Of a stretch of 64,000 bases of DNA, positions 25,997-33,847 are shown one piece after another. The stretch lies in contig NZ_CADIJQ010000010.1 in the NCBI RefSeq assembly GCF_902859595.1, forward strand, positions 205,611 through 269,610, given 5' to 3'. This DNA comes from Achromobacter kerstersii (lineage in GTDB: Bacteria > Pseudomonadota > Gammaproteobacteria > Burkholderiales > Burkholderiaceae_B). A program made the translations under genes and the position numbers. Under the pieces are notes generated by a model that was not told the origin of the DNA, did not search any database, and saw nothing but the letters and a program-made list of their open reading frames with translations. The stretch's first letter is position 1. Each line of letters starts with the position of its first letter.

Positions 25997-26668
25997 ATGC
26001 AAGAAATCAGAACACCCAACACTCGCGAAACCATCCTCGACACGGCCGAGGCCCTGTTTGCGCAACAAGGTCATGACGGCACGTCGATGCGTCAAATCAC
26101 CGGCGCGGCAGGCGTCAACCTGGCTTCGGTGAACTACCACTTCGGCTCGAAGGAGTCACTCGTGCAGGCGGTGCTCAAACGCCGCCTGGAAGTCCTGAAT
26201 CACGAGCGCCTGCGCCTGTTGGACGAACTTGAGGCGCAATCCGGCGGCAAGCCCTTGAAGCCGTCGCAAATCGTCGACGCCTTCTTCGGCACCCTCTTGC
26301 GCCTGGCCGCCGATCCAGCCCAGGCAGGCAGCACGTTCCTGCCCCTGCTGGAACGCACCATGACCGACCCGTCTGACTTCATCCGCGCGCTATTCGCCGA
26401 GGAATACGCGGATGTGCTCGAGCGCTACCGCAACGCCCTCTTTGCCGCGCTGCCCGATGTGCCCAAGGCGGAAATCATGTGGCGCTTTCAATTCATGTTG
26501 GGCGCGACGTCCTACGCCATCATCGGCACCGACCTGCTGCGCTCCGTGACGGGAATGACGGTTGATGAATCCGAACAGCCCAACAACCCCGAACTGCTGC
26601 TGCCGCGCCTGATGAGCTTCCTGCTGGGCGGCCTGCGCGCGCCGTTGCCGCCGGTGGCGGGCACCTAG
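25997..26668 (+). CDS. psrA: TetR-family fatty-acid regulator (PsrA-like)
   Basis: A 223-residue TetR repressor with an N-terminal helix-turn-helix (TILDTAEALFAQQGHDGTSM, then GAAGVNLASVNYHFGSKESL). The NLASVNYHFGSKE segment is close to Pseudomonas PsrA, a long-chain fatty-acid-responsive repressor of beta-oxidation genes. A PsrA-type box sits at its own promoter and fadE follows 72 bp later, which fits local control of the beta-oxidation operon. ATG 25997 is chosen because the earlier in-frame ATG at 25964 would place the operator inside the gene. A GC palindrome (26673-26686) follows the stop codon. The psrA symbol is a best guess. Confidence 0.82.
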   Translation: MQEIRTPNTRETILDTAEALFAQQGHDGTSMRQITGAAGVNLASVNYHFGSKESLVQAVLKRRLEVLNHERLRLLDELEAQSGGKPLKPSQIVDAFFGTLLRLAADPAQAGSTFLPLLERTMTDPSDFIRALFAEEYADVLERYRNALFAALPDVPKAEIMWRFQFMLGATSYAIIGTDLLRSVTGMTVDESEQPNNPELLLPRLMSFLLGGLRAPLPPVAGT

Positions 26669-26740
26669 CCGCGCCGCCCGGGCGGCGGCAAGGACAGCGG
26701 CAAAGACAGAACAAGACAGAACCCCTACGGAGACAAAGAA

Positions 26741-29089
26741 ATGAACGCAGTCATCCTCGCGCTGGTCGTCATCGCGCTCCTTGCCATCATCGTGTTGGCC
26801 GTGCGGCCCGTGCGCCGCGCACTGCTGTCGGCGCCGATCTTCAATCTGTACCGCAAGGTGCTGCCGCAGATGTCCGACACCGAGCGCGATGCGCTGGAAG
26901 CCGGCACCGTGTGGTGGGAAGGGGAATTGTTCCGCGGCCGGCCCGACTGGAGCCGCCTGCTGGCCTATCCACGTCCGCAGCTGACTGCCGAAGAACAGCA
27001 CTTTCTGGACAATCAGGCCGAAGAGGCCTGCCGCATGGTCAACGACTGGAGCGTCACGCAGGAACGCTACGATCTGCCGGCCGACGTCTGGAACTATCTG
27101 AAGACCCAGGGCTTTCTGGGCATGATCATCCCCAAGGAATACGGCGGCTTGGCGTTCTCGGCCTATGCCCACTCCGAAATCGTGACCAAGTTGTCCACGC
27201 GCTCGTCCGCGCTGGCCGTCTCGGTGATGGTGCCCAACTCGCTCGGCCCGGCCGAGCTGCTGCTGCACTACGGCACCGAAGAACAAAAGAACCACTACCT
27301 GCCGCGTCTGGCGCGCGGTGAAGACGTACCCGCCTTCGCGCTGACCAGCCCCTGGGCCGGGTCGGACGCCGCCGCCATTCCCGACAGCGGCATTATTTGC
27401 AAAGGCGAATGGCAAGGCCGCGAAGTGCTCGGCATGCGCGTCACCTGGGACAAGCGCTACATCACGCTGGCGCCCGTTTGCACGTTGCTGGGGCTGGCGT
27501 TTCGCCTGTACGACCCCGACGGCCTGTTGGGCGGCAAGAAAGACCTGGGCATCACGTGCGCGCTGGTGCCGCACGACCACCCTGGCGTGGACACCGGCCG
27601 CCGCCACTTCCCGCTGAACGCCATGTTCATGAACGGGCCGACCCGCGGCGATGACGTCTTCATGCCGCTGGACTTCATCATCGGCGGCCCCGCCATGGCC
27701 GGCCAAGGCTGGCGCATGCTGATGGAATGCCTGGCCGCCGGCCGCTCGATTTCGCTGCCCTCTTCCAACACCGGCATGTCCAAGCTGACGGCGCGCGCCG
27801 TGGGCGGCTACGCCCGCGTGCGCAGCCAGTTCCGCATGCCGGTTGGCAAGTTCGAAGGCGTGGAAGAAGCGCTGGCCCGCATCGGCGGCAACACCTACAT
27901 GATGGACGCCGCGCGCAGCATGACGGCGGGCGCGGTGGACCTGGGCGAGAAGCCTTCGGTGGTATCGGCCATCGTCAAATACCACGTCACCGAACGCGCG
28001 CGCCAGGTCGTCAATGACGGCATGGACGTGATTGGCGGCAAGGGCATCTGCCTGGGCCCCAACAACTTCCTGGGCCGCGCGTATCAGCAGATTCCCATCG
28101 GCATCACGGTCGAAGGCGCAAACATTCTCACGCGCAGCCTGATCATCTTTGGCCAGGGCGCCATCCGCTGCCATCCGTACGTGCTGGCGGAAATGCGCGC
28201 CGCGCAATCGCCGGATCGCAAGCAAGGCCTGACCGATTTCGACACCGCCTTCTGGGGCCACGTGGGCTTTGTCGTGCGCAACAAGCTGCGCGCGTTGGGC
28301 ACCGCACTGACCGGCGCGCGGTTCGTCACCGTGAACGCCGATGTCGCACCCGGCATGAAGCGCTACTACCAACTGCTTAGCCGCTATTCCGCCGCGTTCG
28401 CACTGCTGGCCGATACATCGATGCTGGTGCTGGGCGGCAGCCTGAAGCGTCGCGAGCGGCTGTCGGCGCGCTTAGGCGACGTGCTGTCGCAGATGTACCT
28501 GGTGAGCGCCACGCTCAAGCGCTATGAAGATGAAGGCCGCCAAGCTGCCGATGCGCCGCTTGCGCACTGGTCCATTCAAGACGCGCTGTACAAGTTGCAG
28601 GAAGCCATTAATGGCGTGCTGGAAAACTATCCCAACCGATTCGTGGCCTGGGGCCTTGCCCGCATCATCTTCCCGTGGGGCCGCACGCAGATGCTGCCTT
28701 CTGACCAGTTGGGTCAGGATGTGGCGCGGCTCTTGATCAACCCCTGCGACACGCGAGACCGCCTGACCGCCGGCTGCCATTTGCCCGCCACCGAAGACGA
28801 ACCCGTGGGCGCGATCGAACAGGCGCTGACCGCAACGCTGGACGCCGAACCCATCGAAGCCAAGATCCGCGAACTGGAAAAGCGTGGCGCGCTGGAAGGC
28901 AACCCCCAAGCCAACGTGCGCGATATTGCCGATGCCGCGTTCGCCATGGGCGGCATCACGGCGGAAGAATATACGGTTGTAAAACGCCGCAACCGGTTGC
29001 GCGATGCCGTCGTGAAAGTGGATGATTTCCCCTTTGATCTTGGCGCATCGGACGCAATCAAGCCTGCGGCCGAACGCAAGGTCGCTTAA
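26741..29089 (+). CDS. fadE: Acyl-CoA dehydrogenase, FadE type
   Basis: FAD-dependent first step of fatty-acid beta-oxidation (acyl-CoA to trans-2-enoyl-CoA), probably membrane-associated. The 782-residue length fits the large FadE class (E. coli FadE, 814). There is an N-terminal membrane segment (about residues 3-22), then a standard acyl-CoA dehydrogenase core (IIPKEYGGLAFSAYAHSEIV, FALTSPWAGSDAA, ECLAAGRSISLPSSNTG, MDVIGGKGICLGPNN). The C-terminal DUF1974-type extension holds NRFVAWGLARIIFPWGR. ATG 26741 follows GGAGACAAAGAA. The thiolase gene begins 12 bp after its stop. Confidence 0.95.
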   Translation: MNAVILALVVIALLAIIVLAVRPVRRALLSAPIFNLYRKVLPQMSDTERDALEAGTVWWEGELFRGRPDWSRLLAYPRPQLTAEEQHFLDNQAEEACRMVNDWSVTQERYDLPADVWNYLKTQGFLGMIIPKEYGGLAFSAYAHSEIVTKLSTRSSALAVSVMVPNSLGPAELLLHYGTEEQKNHYLPRLARGEDVPAFALTSPWAGSDAAAIPDSGIICKGEWQGREVLGMRVTWDKRYITLAPVCTLLGLAFRLYDPDGLLGGKKDLGITCALVPHDHPGVDTGRRHFPLNAMFMNGPTRGDDVFMPLDFIIGGPAMAGQGWRMLMECLAAGRSISLPSSNTGMSKLTARAVGGYARVRSQFRMPVGKFEGVEEALARIGGNTYMMDAARSMTAGAVDLGEKPSVVSAIVKYHVTERARQVVNDGMDVIGGKGICLGPNNFLGRAYQQIPIGITVEGANILTRSLIIFGQGAIRCHPYVLAEMRAAQSPDRKQGLTDFDTAFWGHVGFVVRNKLRALGTALTGARFVTVNADVAPGMKRYYQLLSRYSAAFALLADTSMLVLGGSLKRRERLSARLGDVLSQMYLVSATLKRYEDEGRQAADAPLAHWSIQDALYKLQEAINGVLENYPNRFVAWGLARIIFPWGRTQMLPSDQLGQDVARLLINPCDTRDRLTAGCHLPATEDEPVGAIEQALTATLDAEPIEAKIRELEKRGALEGNPQANVRDIADAAFAMGGITAEEYTVVKRRNRLRDAVVKVDDFPFDLGASDAIKPAAERKVA

Positions 29090-29101
29090 GGGAGGGTACG
29101 G

Positions 29102-30397
29102 ATGGCATTCAAACCGGTTTACGTCGTTGACGGCGCCCGCACTCCATTCCTGAAAGCCCGCACCGGGCCAGGGCCTTTTTCCGCCGGCGACCTGGCGGTG
29201 CAAGCGGGCCGCGGCCTGCTGCTGCGCCAGCCCTATGCGCCCGCTGACCTGGACGAGGTCATCATCGGCTGCGCGGCCCCCTCGCCCGATGAAGTCAACA
29301 TCGGCCGTGTGATCGCGCTGCGCCTGGGTTGCGGCAACAAAGTGCCCGGCTGGACGGTGATGCGCAACTGCGCATCCGGCATGCAGGCATTGGATTCCGG
29401 CATCGCCAACATCCAGTCCGGCCGCTCGCAATTGGTGCTGGCCGGCGGCACCGACGCGCTGTCGCGTGCGCCGCTGTTGTTCTCAGACGACATGGTGCGC
29501 TGGCTCGCGGGCTGGTACGCGGCGCGCGGCGTGGGCGCAAAACTGGCGGCGCTGCGCGGCTTCAAGTTGAAAAATCTGGCGCCCGTCATCGGTCTGCTCA
29601 AAGGCTTGACGGACCCCGTCGTGGGCCTGTCGATGGGGCAGACCGCCGAGAACGTCGCGACCCGCTTCGGCATCGACCGCGCCGCCATGGACGCCTACGC
29701 GGCCAGCAGCCATCGCCGTGCGCTGGCCGCCCGCGCCGCCGGCGCCATGACCGAAATTACCCCGCTGATCGACACGCAAGGCAAGCTCTACCCCGACGAT
29801 GACGGCGTGCGCGAAGATTCAACGCCAGAAAAATTGGCCAAGCTCAAGCCCGTGTTCGACAAGCCCTGGGGCAACATCACCGCCGGCAACAGCTCGCAAG
29901 TGACGGACGGCGCGGCCATGCTCGTGCTGGCCTCCGAAGAAGCCGTCGCCAAATGGAACCTGCGCCCCATCGGCCGCATTGTCGACAGCCAGTGGGCCGG
30001 CCTGGACCCGGCGCAGATGGGGCTGGGTCCGGTGCATGCCGCCACGCCCATCCTGCAACGCCACGGCCTGGGCTTGAACGACCTGGACTTGTGGGAAATC
30101 AACGAGGCGTTCGCCGCCCAAGTGCTAGGCTGCCTGGCAGCATGGCAAGACGACGCCTATTGCCAAGAACACTTCGGTACGCCAGCATGGGGGCCACTCG
30201 ACCCCGACAAACTCAACGTGGACGGCGGCGCCATTGCGATCGGGCACCCCGTGGGCGCTTCCGGCGCCCGCATCGTGCTGCACTTGCTTGACGCCCTGAA
30301 GCGCCGAGGCGCCAAGCGCGGCATGGCCGCCATCTGCATCGGCGGCGGACAAGGCGGTGCGATGCTGGTTGAAACCCTGGACGAGGACCGCCCATGA
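29102..30397 (+). CDS. fadI: Acetyl-CoA C-acyltransferase (thiolase; FadI/FadA type)
   Basis: Catalyses the last step of beta-oxidation, splitting 3-ketoacyl-CoA. The 431-residue product has the nucleophile Cys in NCASGMQALDSG (near residue 93), WEINEAFAAQ (near 334), the His-containing NVDGGAIAIGHPVGASG (near 380) and the C-terminal Cys in AICIGGGQGG. At 431 residues it resembles FadI, which pairs with FadJ, rather than the 390-residue FadA. It overlaps the next gene by 4 bp, forming a FadI/FadJ-style pair. Confidence 0.92.
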   Translation: MAFKPVYVVDGARTPFLKARTGPGPFSAGDLAVQAGRGLLLRQPYAPADLDEVIIGCAAPSPDEVNIGRVIALRLGCGNKVPGWTVMRNCASGMQALDSGIANIQSGRSQLVLAGGTDALSRAPLLFSDDMVRWLAGWYAARGVGAKLAALRGFKLKNLAPVIGLLKGLTDPVVGLSMGQTAENVATRFGIDRAAMDAYAASSHRRALAARAAGAMTEITPLIDTQGKLYPDDDGVREDSTPEKLAKLKPVFDKPWGNITAGNSSQVTDGAAMLVLASEEAVAKWNLRPIGRIVDSQWAGLDPAQMGLGPVHAATPILQRHGLGLNDLDLWEINEAFAAQVLGCLAAWQDDAYCQEHFGTPAWGPLDPDKLNVDGGAIAIGHPVGASGARIVLHLLDALKRRGAKRGMAAICIGGGQGGAMLVETLDEDRP

Positions 30398-32328
30398 CGA
30401 CACTGGACACGCTTTCCCACTGGCGCCTGGACCGCGACCCTGACGGCCTGGCCTGGCTGACGTTCGACCGCGCGGGCAGCGCCGTCAACGCGCTGTCGGC
30501 CGACACCATGACCGAGCTTGGCATCGTGCTGGACGCGCTGGACGCCGCGCCGCCCCCGGGCTTGATCATTCAATCCGGCAAGTCCACGGGCTTCATCGTG
30601 GGCGCCGACGTCAACGAATTCGCCAGCCTGGATACCCCCGAACAAGCGCGCGCGCTGGTGGCTCGCGGCTGGAATCTGTTCAAGCGGCTGGCCGCCGTGC
30701 GCTACCCCACGCTGGCGCTGATCCAGGGCCACTGCCTGGGCGGCGGACTGGAACTGGCGCTGGCCTGCCGCTACCGGCTGGTGGCGGACCAACCCGGCAC
30801 TTCCCTCGCGTTGCCCGAAGTGATGCTGGGCATCTTCCCCGGCTGGGGCGGCATGCTGCGGCTGCCGCAGGTGATTGGCGCGCCCGCCGCACTGGACATG
30901 ATGCTGACCGGCCGCGGCGCGGATGCGCGCCGCGCGGCCGCATTGGGCTTGGCCGATGCGCGGGTGCCGCCGCGTTTGCTGCTCGCGGCCGCCCGCCAGA
31001 CGGTGCTGTCGAAAAAGCCGCCGCGCCGCGCACGCGGCTTCGGTGCGCTGGCCAATCTCTGGCCGTTGAAATTGCTCGTCGCCAACCGCGCCCGCAAGCA
31101 GATTGCCGCCAAGGACCCCTTGGGCCACTACCCCGCCGCGCCCGCCATCGTGACGCTGTGGGAAAAGCATGGCGGCAATGCGCTGCAAGCACCAGAACTT
31201 ATCGACGGCATCATCTCGTCCGACACCGCCCGCAATCTGCTGCGCGTGTTCCGCCTGCAAGAACGCCTGAAGGCGAACGGCAAACAACCGGGCGTGACGC
31301 CTGCACGCCACGTGCATGTGGTGGGCGCGGGCGTGATGGGCGGCGACATCGCTGCGTGGTGCGCGCTCAAGGGCATGACCGTCACGTTGCAAGACCAGGA
31401 CATGGCGCGCATTGCGCCCGCCATCAAGCGCGCGGCCACGCTGTATGCGCGCCGGTTGAAAGACCCGCGTCTGGCGCGCGCCGCGTTTGACCGGCTGATC
31501 CCCGACCCTGCTGGCGGCGGCGTGCCGCTGGCCGACGTCATCATCGAAGCCATCAGCGAACAGCCCGAAGCCAAGCGCGCGCTGTACGCCTCGCTGGAAC
31601 CGCGCATGAAGGCCGGCGCGCTGCTGGCCACCAACACGTCCAGCCTGTCACTCGAAACGCTGCGCACGGGACTCACCCGCCCCGAGCGTCTGGTCGGCAT
31701 TCATTTCTTCAACCCGGTGGCGAAGATGCCGTTGGTGGAAGTCGTGCATGCCGAGGGCGATGCCGGCGACGCCACGGCACGTGCCTGCGCGTTCGTCGGC
31801 CAGATCGACAAGCTTGCGCTGCCCGTCAAGAGCGCGCCCGGCTTTCTGGTCAACGCGGTGCTGGCGCCCTACATGCTGCAAGCCATGCGCAGTGTGGATG
31901 AAGGCATCGCGCCCGAAACCATCGACGCCGCCATGGTGGCCTTCGGCATGCCGATGGGGCCATTGGAATTGGCCGACACGGTGGGCCTGGACATCGCGCG
32001 CGCCGCAGGCGAAGAACTGGCCGGCGGCGCCGAACCCCCGCGATGCCTGGCCGAACGGCTGGCGCGCGGCGATCTCGGCAAAAAAAGCGGCAAGGGCTTC
32101 TACACATGGCGCGACGGCAAGCCGGTCAAGCAAGGCGGGGCCAGCCCCGCCGCCGCGCCCGCAGGTTTGGCGGAGCGCCTGATTCAGCCCCTGGTGGACG
32201 CCACCCGTCAGCGCGTGCAAGCCGGCGTCGTCGCCGATGCCGATCTGGCCGACGCCGGTGTGATTTTCGGAACAGGGTTCGCGCCATTCACGGGCGGCCC
32301 CTTGCATTACCAAGGCAGCAATGCGTAG
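30394..32328 (+). CDS. fadJ: Fused enoyl-CoA hydratase/3-hydroxyacyl-CoA dehydrogenase (FadB/FadJ order)
   Basis: A 644-residue bifunctional beta-oxidation enzyme. The N-terminal crotonase domain has both catalytic Glu regions (GHCLGGGLELALACR and LPEVMLGIFPGWGG, about residues 112-152). The C-terminal dehydrogenase has a Rossmann motif VVGAGVMGGDIAAW near 310 and the catalytic HFFNPVAKMPLVEVV near 440, then the 3HCDH C-terminal domains. It is shorter than E. coli FadJ (714) or FadB (729), mainly in the linker and C-terminus. ATGA overlap with the preceding thiolase gene supports complex formation. Confidence 0.92.
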   Translation: MTTLDTLSHWRLDRDPDGLAWLTFDRAGSAVNALSADTMTELGIVLDALDAAPPPGLIIQSGKSTGFIVGADVNEFASLDTPEQARALVARGWNLFKRLAAVRYPTLALIQGHCLGGGLELALACRYRLVADQPGTSLALPEVMLGIFPGWGGMLRLPQVIGAPAALDMMLTGRGADARRAAALGLADARVPPRLLLAAARQTVLSKKPPRRARGFGALANLWPLKLLVANRARKQIAAKDPLGHYPAAPAIVTLWEKHGGNALQAPELIDGIISSDTARNLLRVFRLQERLKANGKQPGVTPARHVHVVGAGVMGGDIAAWCALKGMTVTLQDQDMARIAPAIKRAATLYARRLKDPRLARAAFDRLIPDPAGGGVPLADVIIEAISEQPEAKRALYASLEPRMKAGALLATNTSSLSLETLRTGLTRPERLVGIHFFNPVAKMPLVEVVHAEGDAGDATARACAFVGQIDKLALPVKSAPGFLVNAVLAPYMLQAMRSVDEGIAPETIDAAMVAFGMPMGPLELADTVGLDIARAAGEELAGGAEPPRCLAERLARGDLGKKSGKGFYTWRDGKPVKQGGASPAAAPAGLAERLIQPLVDATRQRVQAGVVADADLADAGVIFGTGFAPFTGGPLHYQGSNA

Positions 32329-32330
32329 TA

Positions 32331-32391
32331 CCACGGCAAAACCCGCGGCAAAAGCCCACGGCAGAACCCGCGGCAAAAACCCGCAGCAAAA
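32331..32391. repeat. Degenerate 12-bp tandem repeat, about five units
   Basis: Just after the fadJ stop, units such as CCACGGCAAAA, CCCGCGGCAAAAG, CCCACGGCAGAA, CCCGCGGCAAAAA and CCCGCAGCAAAA follow one another in the 142-bp gap before the porin gene. No stem-loop with a T-run is formed. Role unknown. Confidence 0.6.
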
Positions 32392-32470
32392 CGGCTCACG
32401 CCGATTAGACCGGCCAGCATGCAGACCGGCAGTGGAATAGAGACATCATCCAACTCGAGGAGGCAGTACC

Positions 32471-33793
32471 ATGCGCAGACGTTCATTGTCCCTGAGCACC
32501 TTGTCGGCCCTAGTGGTCGGCCTGGGCGCATCCGCAACGTCCTACGCTGCCGGCTTTCAGCTTTTAGAGCAGAACGCCAGTGGACTGGGCAACGCTTATG
32601 CAGGCTCGGCGGCAAATCCGGAAAACGCCAGCATCATCTACTACAACCCGGCAGGCATGACGTACTTGCCCGGCGTGAACTTTTCGGGCGGGGTCAACCT
32701 GATCAAACCGTCCTTCAAGTTCAAGGACAACGGCGACAGCCGCAACCCCAGCGTGCCCGGCCTGCCCGGCTCGGGCCTGAACGGCTCGGTTCCCACGGGC
32801 GGCAATGGCGGTGACGCCGGCAACCTGGGCGTGGTTCCGAACCTGTACGCCTCCTGGCAGTTGAACGAACAGTGGTATCTGGGCCTGGGCGTGGGCGCCC
32901 CCTTCGGCCTGATGACCGAATACGACGATGGCTGGGTCGGCCAATACCATTCCAACAAATTCGAGATCAAGACGATCAACGTCAACCCGTCGATCGCCTA
33001 CAAGGTCAACGAAAAATTCTCGATGGGCTTCGGCGTGAACTGGCAGCACATCGACGCCAACTACAAGAAGAAAACGGTGGTGCCGATTGCCGGCCTGCCG
33101 GTCGCCACCAACGGCGACGCCGACTTGAATCTGAAGGGCGACGCCTGGGGCTGGAACGTCGGCTTCATGCTGCAACCCACGGAAGACACCCGCATCGGCC
33201 TGTCGTACCGTTCGAAGATCAAGCACACCGCCAAGGGCGACACCGAGATCACCAGCATCGGCCCCACCAAGCAGTCGGTGTCGTTTGACGCCAAGGCCTC
33301 GGTGGACCTGCCCGACACGCTGATTCTCAGTGCCGCGCACCAGCTGAACGAACGCTGGGAACTGCTGGGCGACGTATCGTGGACGGGCTGGAGCAGCATT
33401 CCCGACCTGAAGATCCGCAACTCCGGCGCAGGCGCGCGCGATGACGACCTGCCGCTGAACTTCCGCGACACGTGGCGCGTGGCAGTGGGCGCGAACTACA
33501 AGTTCGCCCCGGACTGGAAGTGGAAGTTCGGTCTGGCCTACGACCAATCGCCCGTTCACAAGGAAGCCGACCGCCCGACCTCGCTGCCCGACAACGACCG
33601 CTACTGGTTCTCGACGGGCGTGCAGTGGCAAGCCACCAAGAGCACCACGCTGGACCTGGGCTACACCTATCTGTACCTGCGCAAGACGGACATCGACACG
33701 ACGTCCGGCAATCAGCTGACCAAGGGCCGCGTGGCGGGCACCTATGACAGCAGCGGCCACATTCTCGGCCTGCAACTGTCGTCCCGCTTCTAG
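32471..33793 (+). CDS. fadL: Outer-membrane long-chain fatty-acid transporter (FadL family)
   Basis: Brings long-chain fatty acids or other hydrophobic compounds across the outer membrane. The 440-residue beta-barrel has a signal peptide cleaved near residue 26 (SATSYA-AGF). It carries the family hallmark AGFQLLEQNASGLGNAYAG and the YYNPAGMTYLPG 'NPA' motif, and ends in an aromatic residue (SSRF). GAGGAGG lies about 10 nt before the ATG. Its place between two multifunctional oxidation genes fits fatty-acid uptake. Confidence 0.93.
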   Translation: MRRRSLSLSTLSALVVGLGASATSYAAGFQLLEQNASGLGNAYAGSAANPENASIIYYNPAGMTYLPGVNFSGGVNLIKPSFKFKDNGDSRNPSVPGLPGSGLNGSVPTGGNGGDAGNLGVVPNLYASWQLNEQWYLGLGVGAPFGLMTEYDDGWVGQYHSNKFEIKTINVNPSIAYKVNEKFSMGFGVNWQHIDANYKKKTVVPIAGLPVATNGDADLNLKGDAWGWNVGFMLQPTEDTRIGLSYRSKIKHTAKGDTEITSIGPTKQSVSFDAKASVDLPDTLILSAAHQLNERWELLGDVSWTGWSSIPDLKIRNSGAGARDDDLPLNFRDTWRVAVGANYKFAPDWKWKFGLAYDQSPVHKEADRPTSLPDNDRYWFSTGVQWQATKSTTLDLGYTYLYLRKTDIDTTSGNQLTKGRVAGTYDSSGHILGLQLSSRF

Positions 33794-33847
33794 CCTATGC
33801 GCGGGCGGCCGGCCACGCGCCGCCGCCCGCTTTTTCAGGAGAATCCC

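Noticed and set aside
26390..28372. 660-codon open frame on the minus strand opposite fadE
   Set aside because: It is a shadow of the high-GC codon pattern of fadE: composition is His/Arg/Gln/Ala-rich, there is no family motif, and the plus-strand frame has clear acyl-CoA dehydrogenase signatures.
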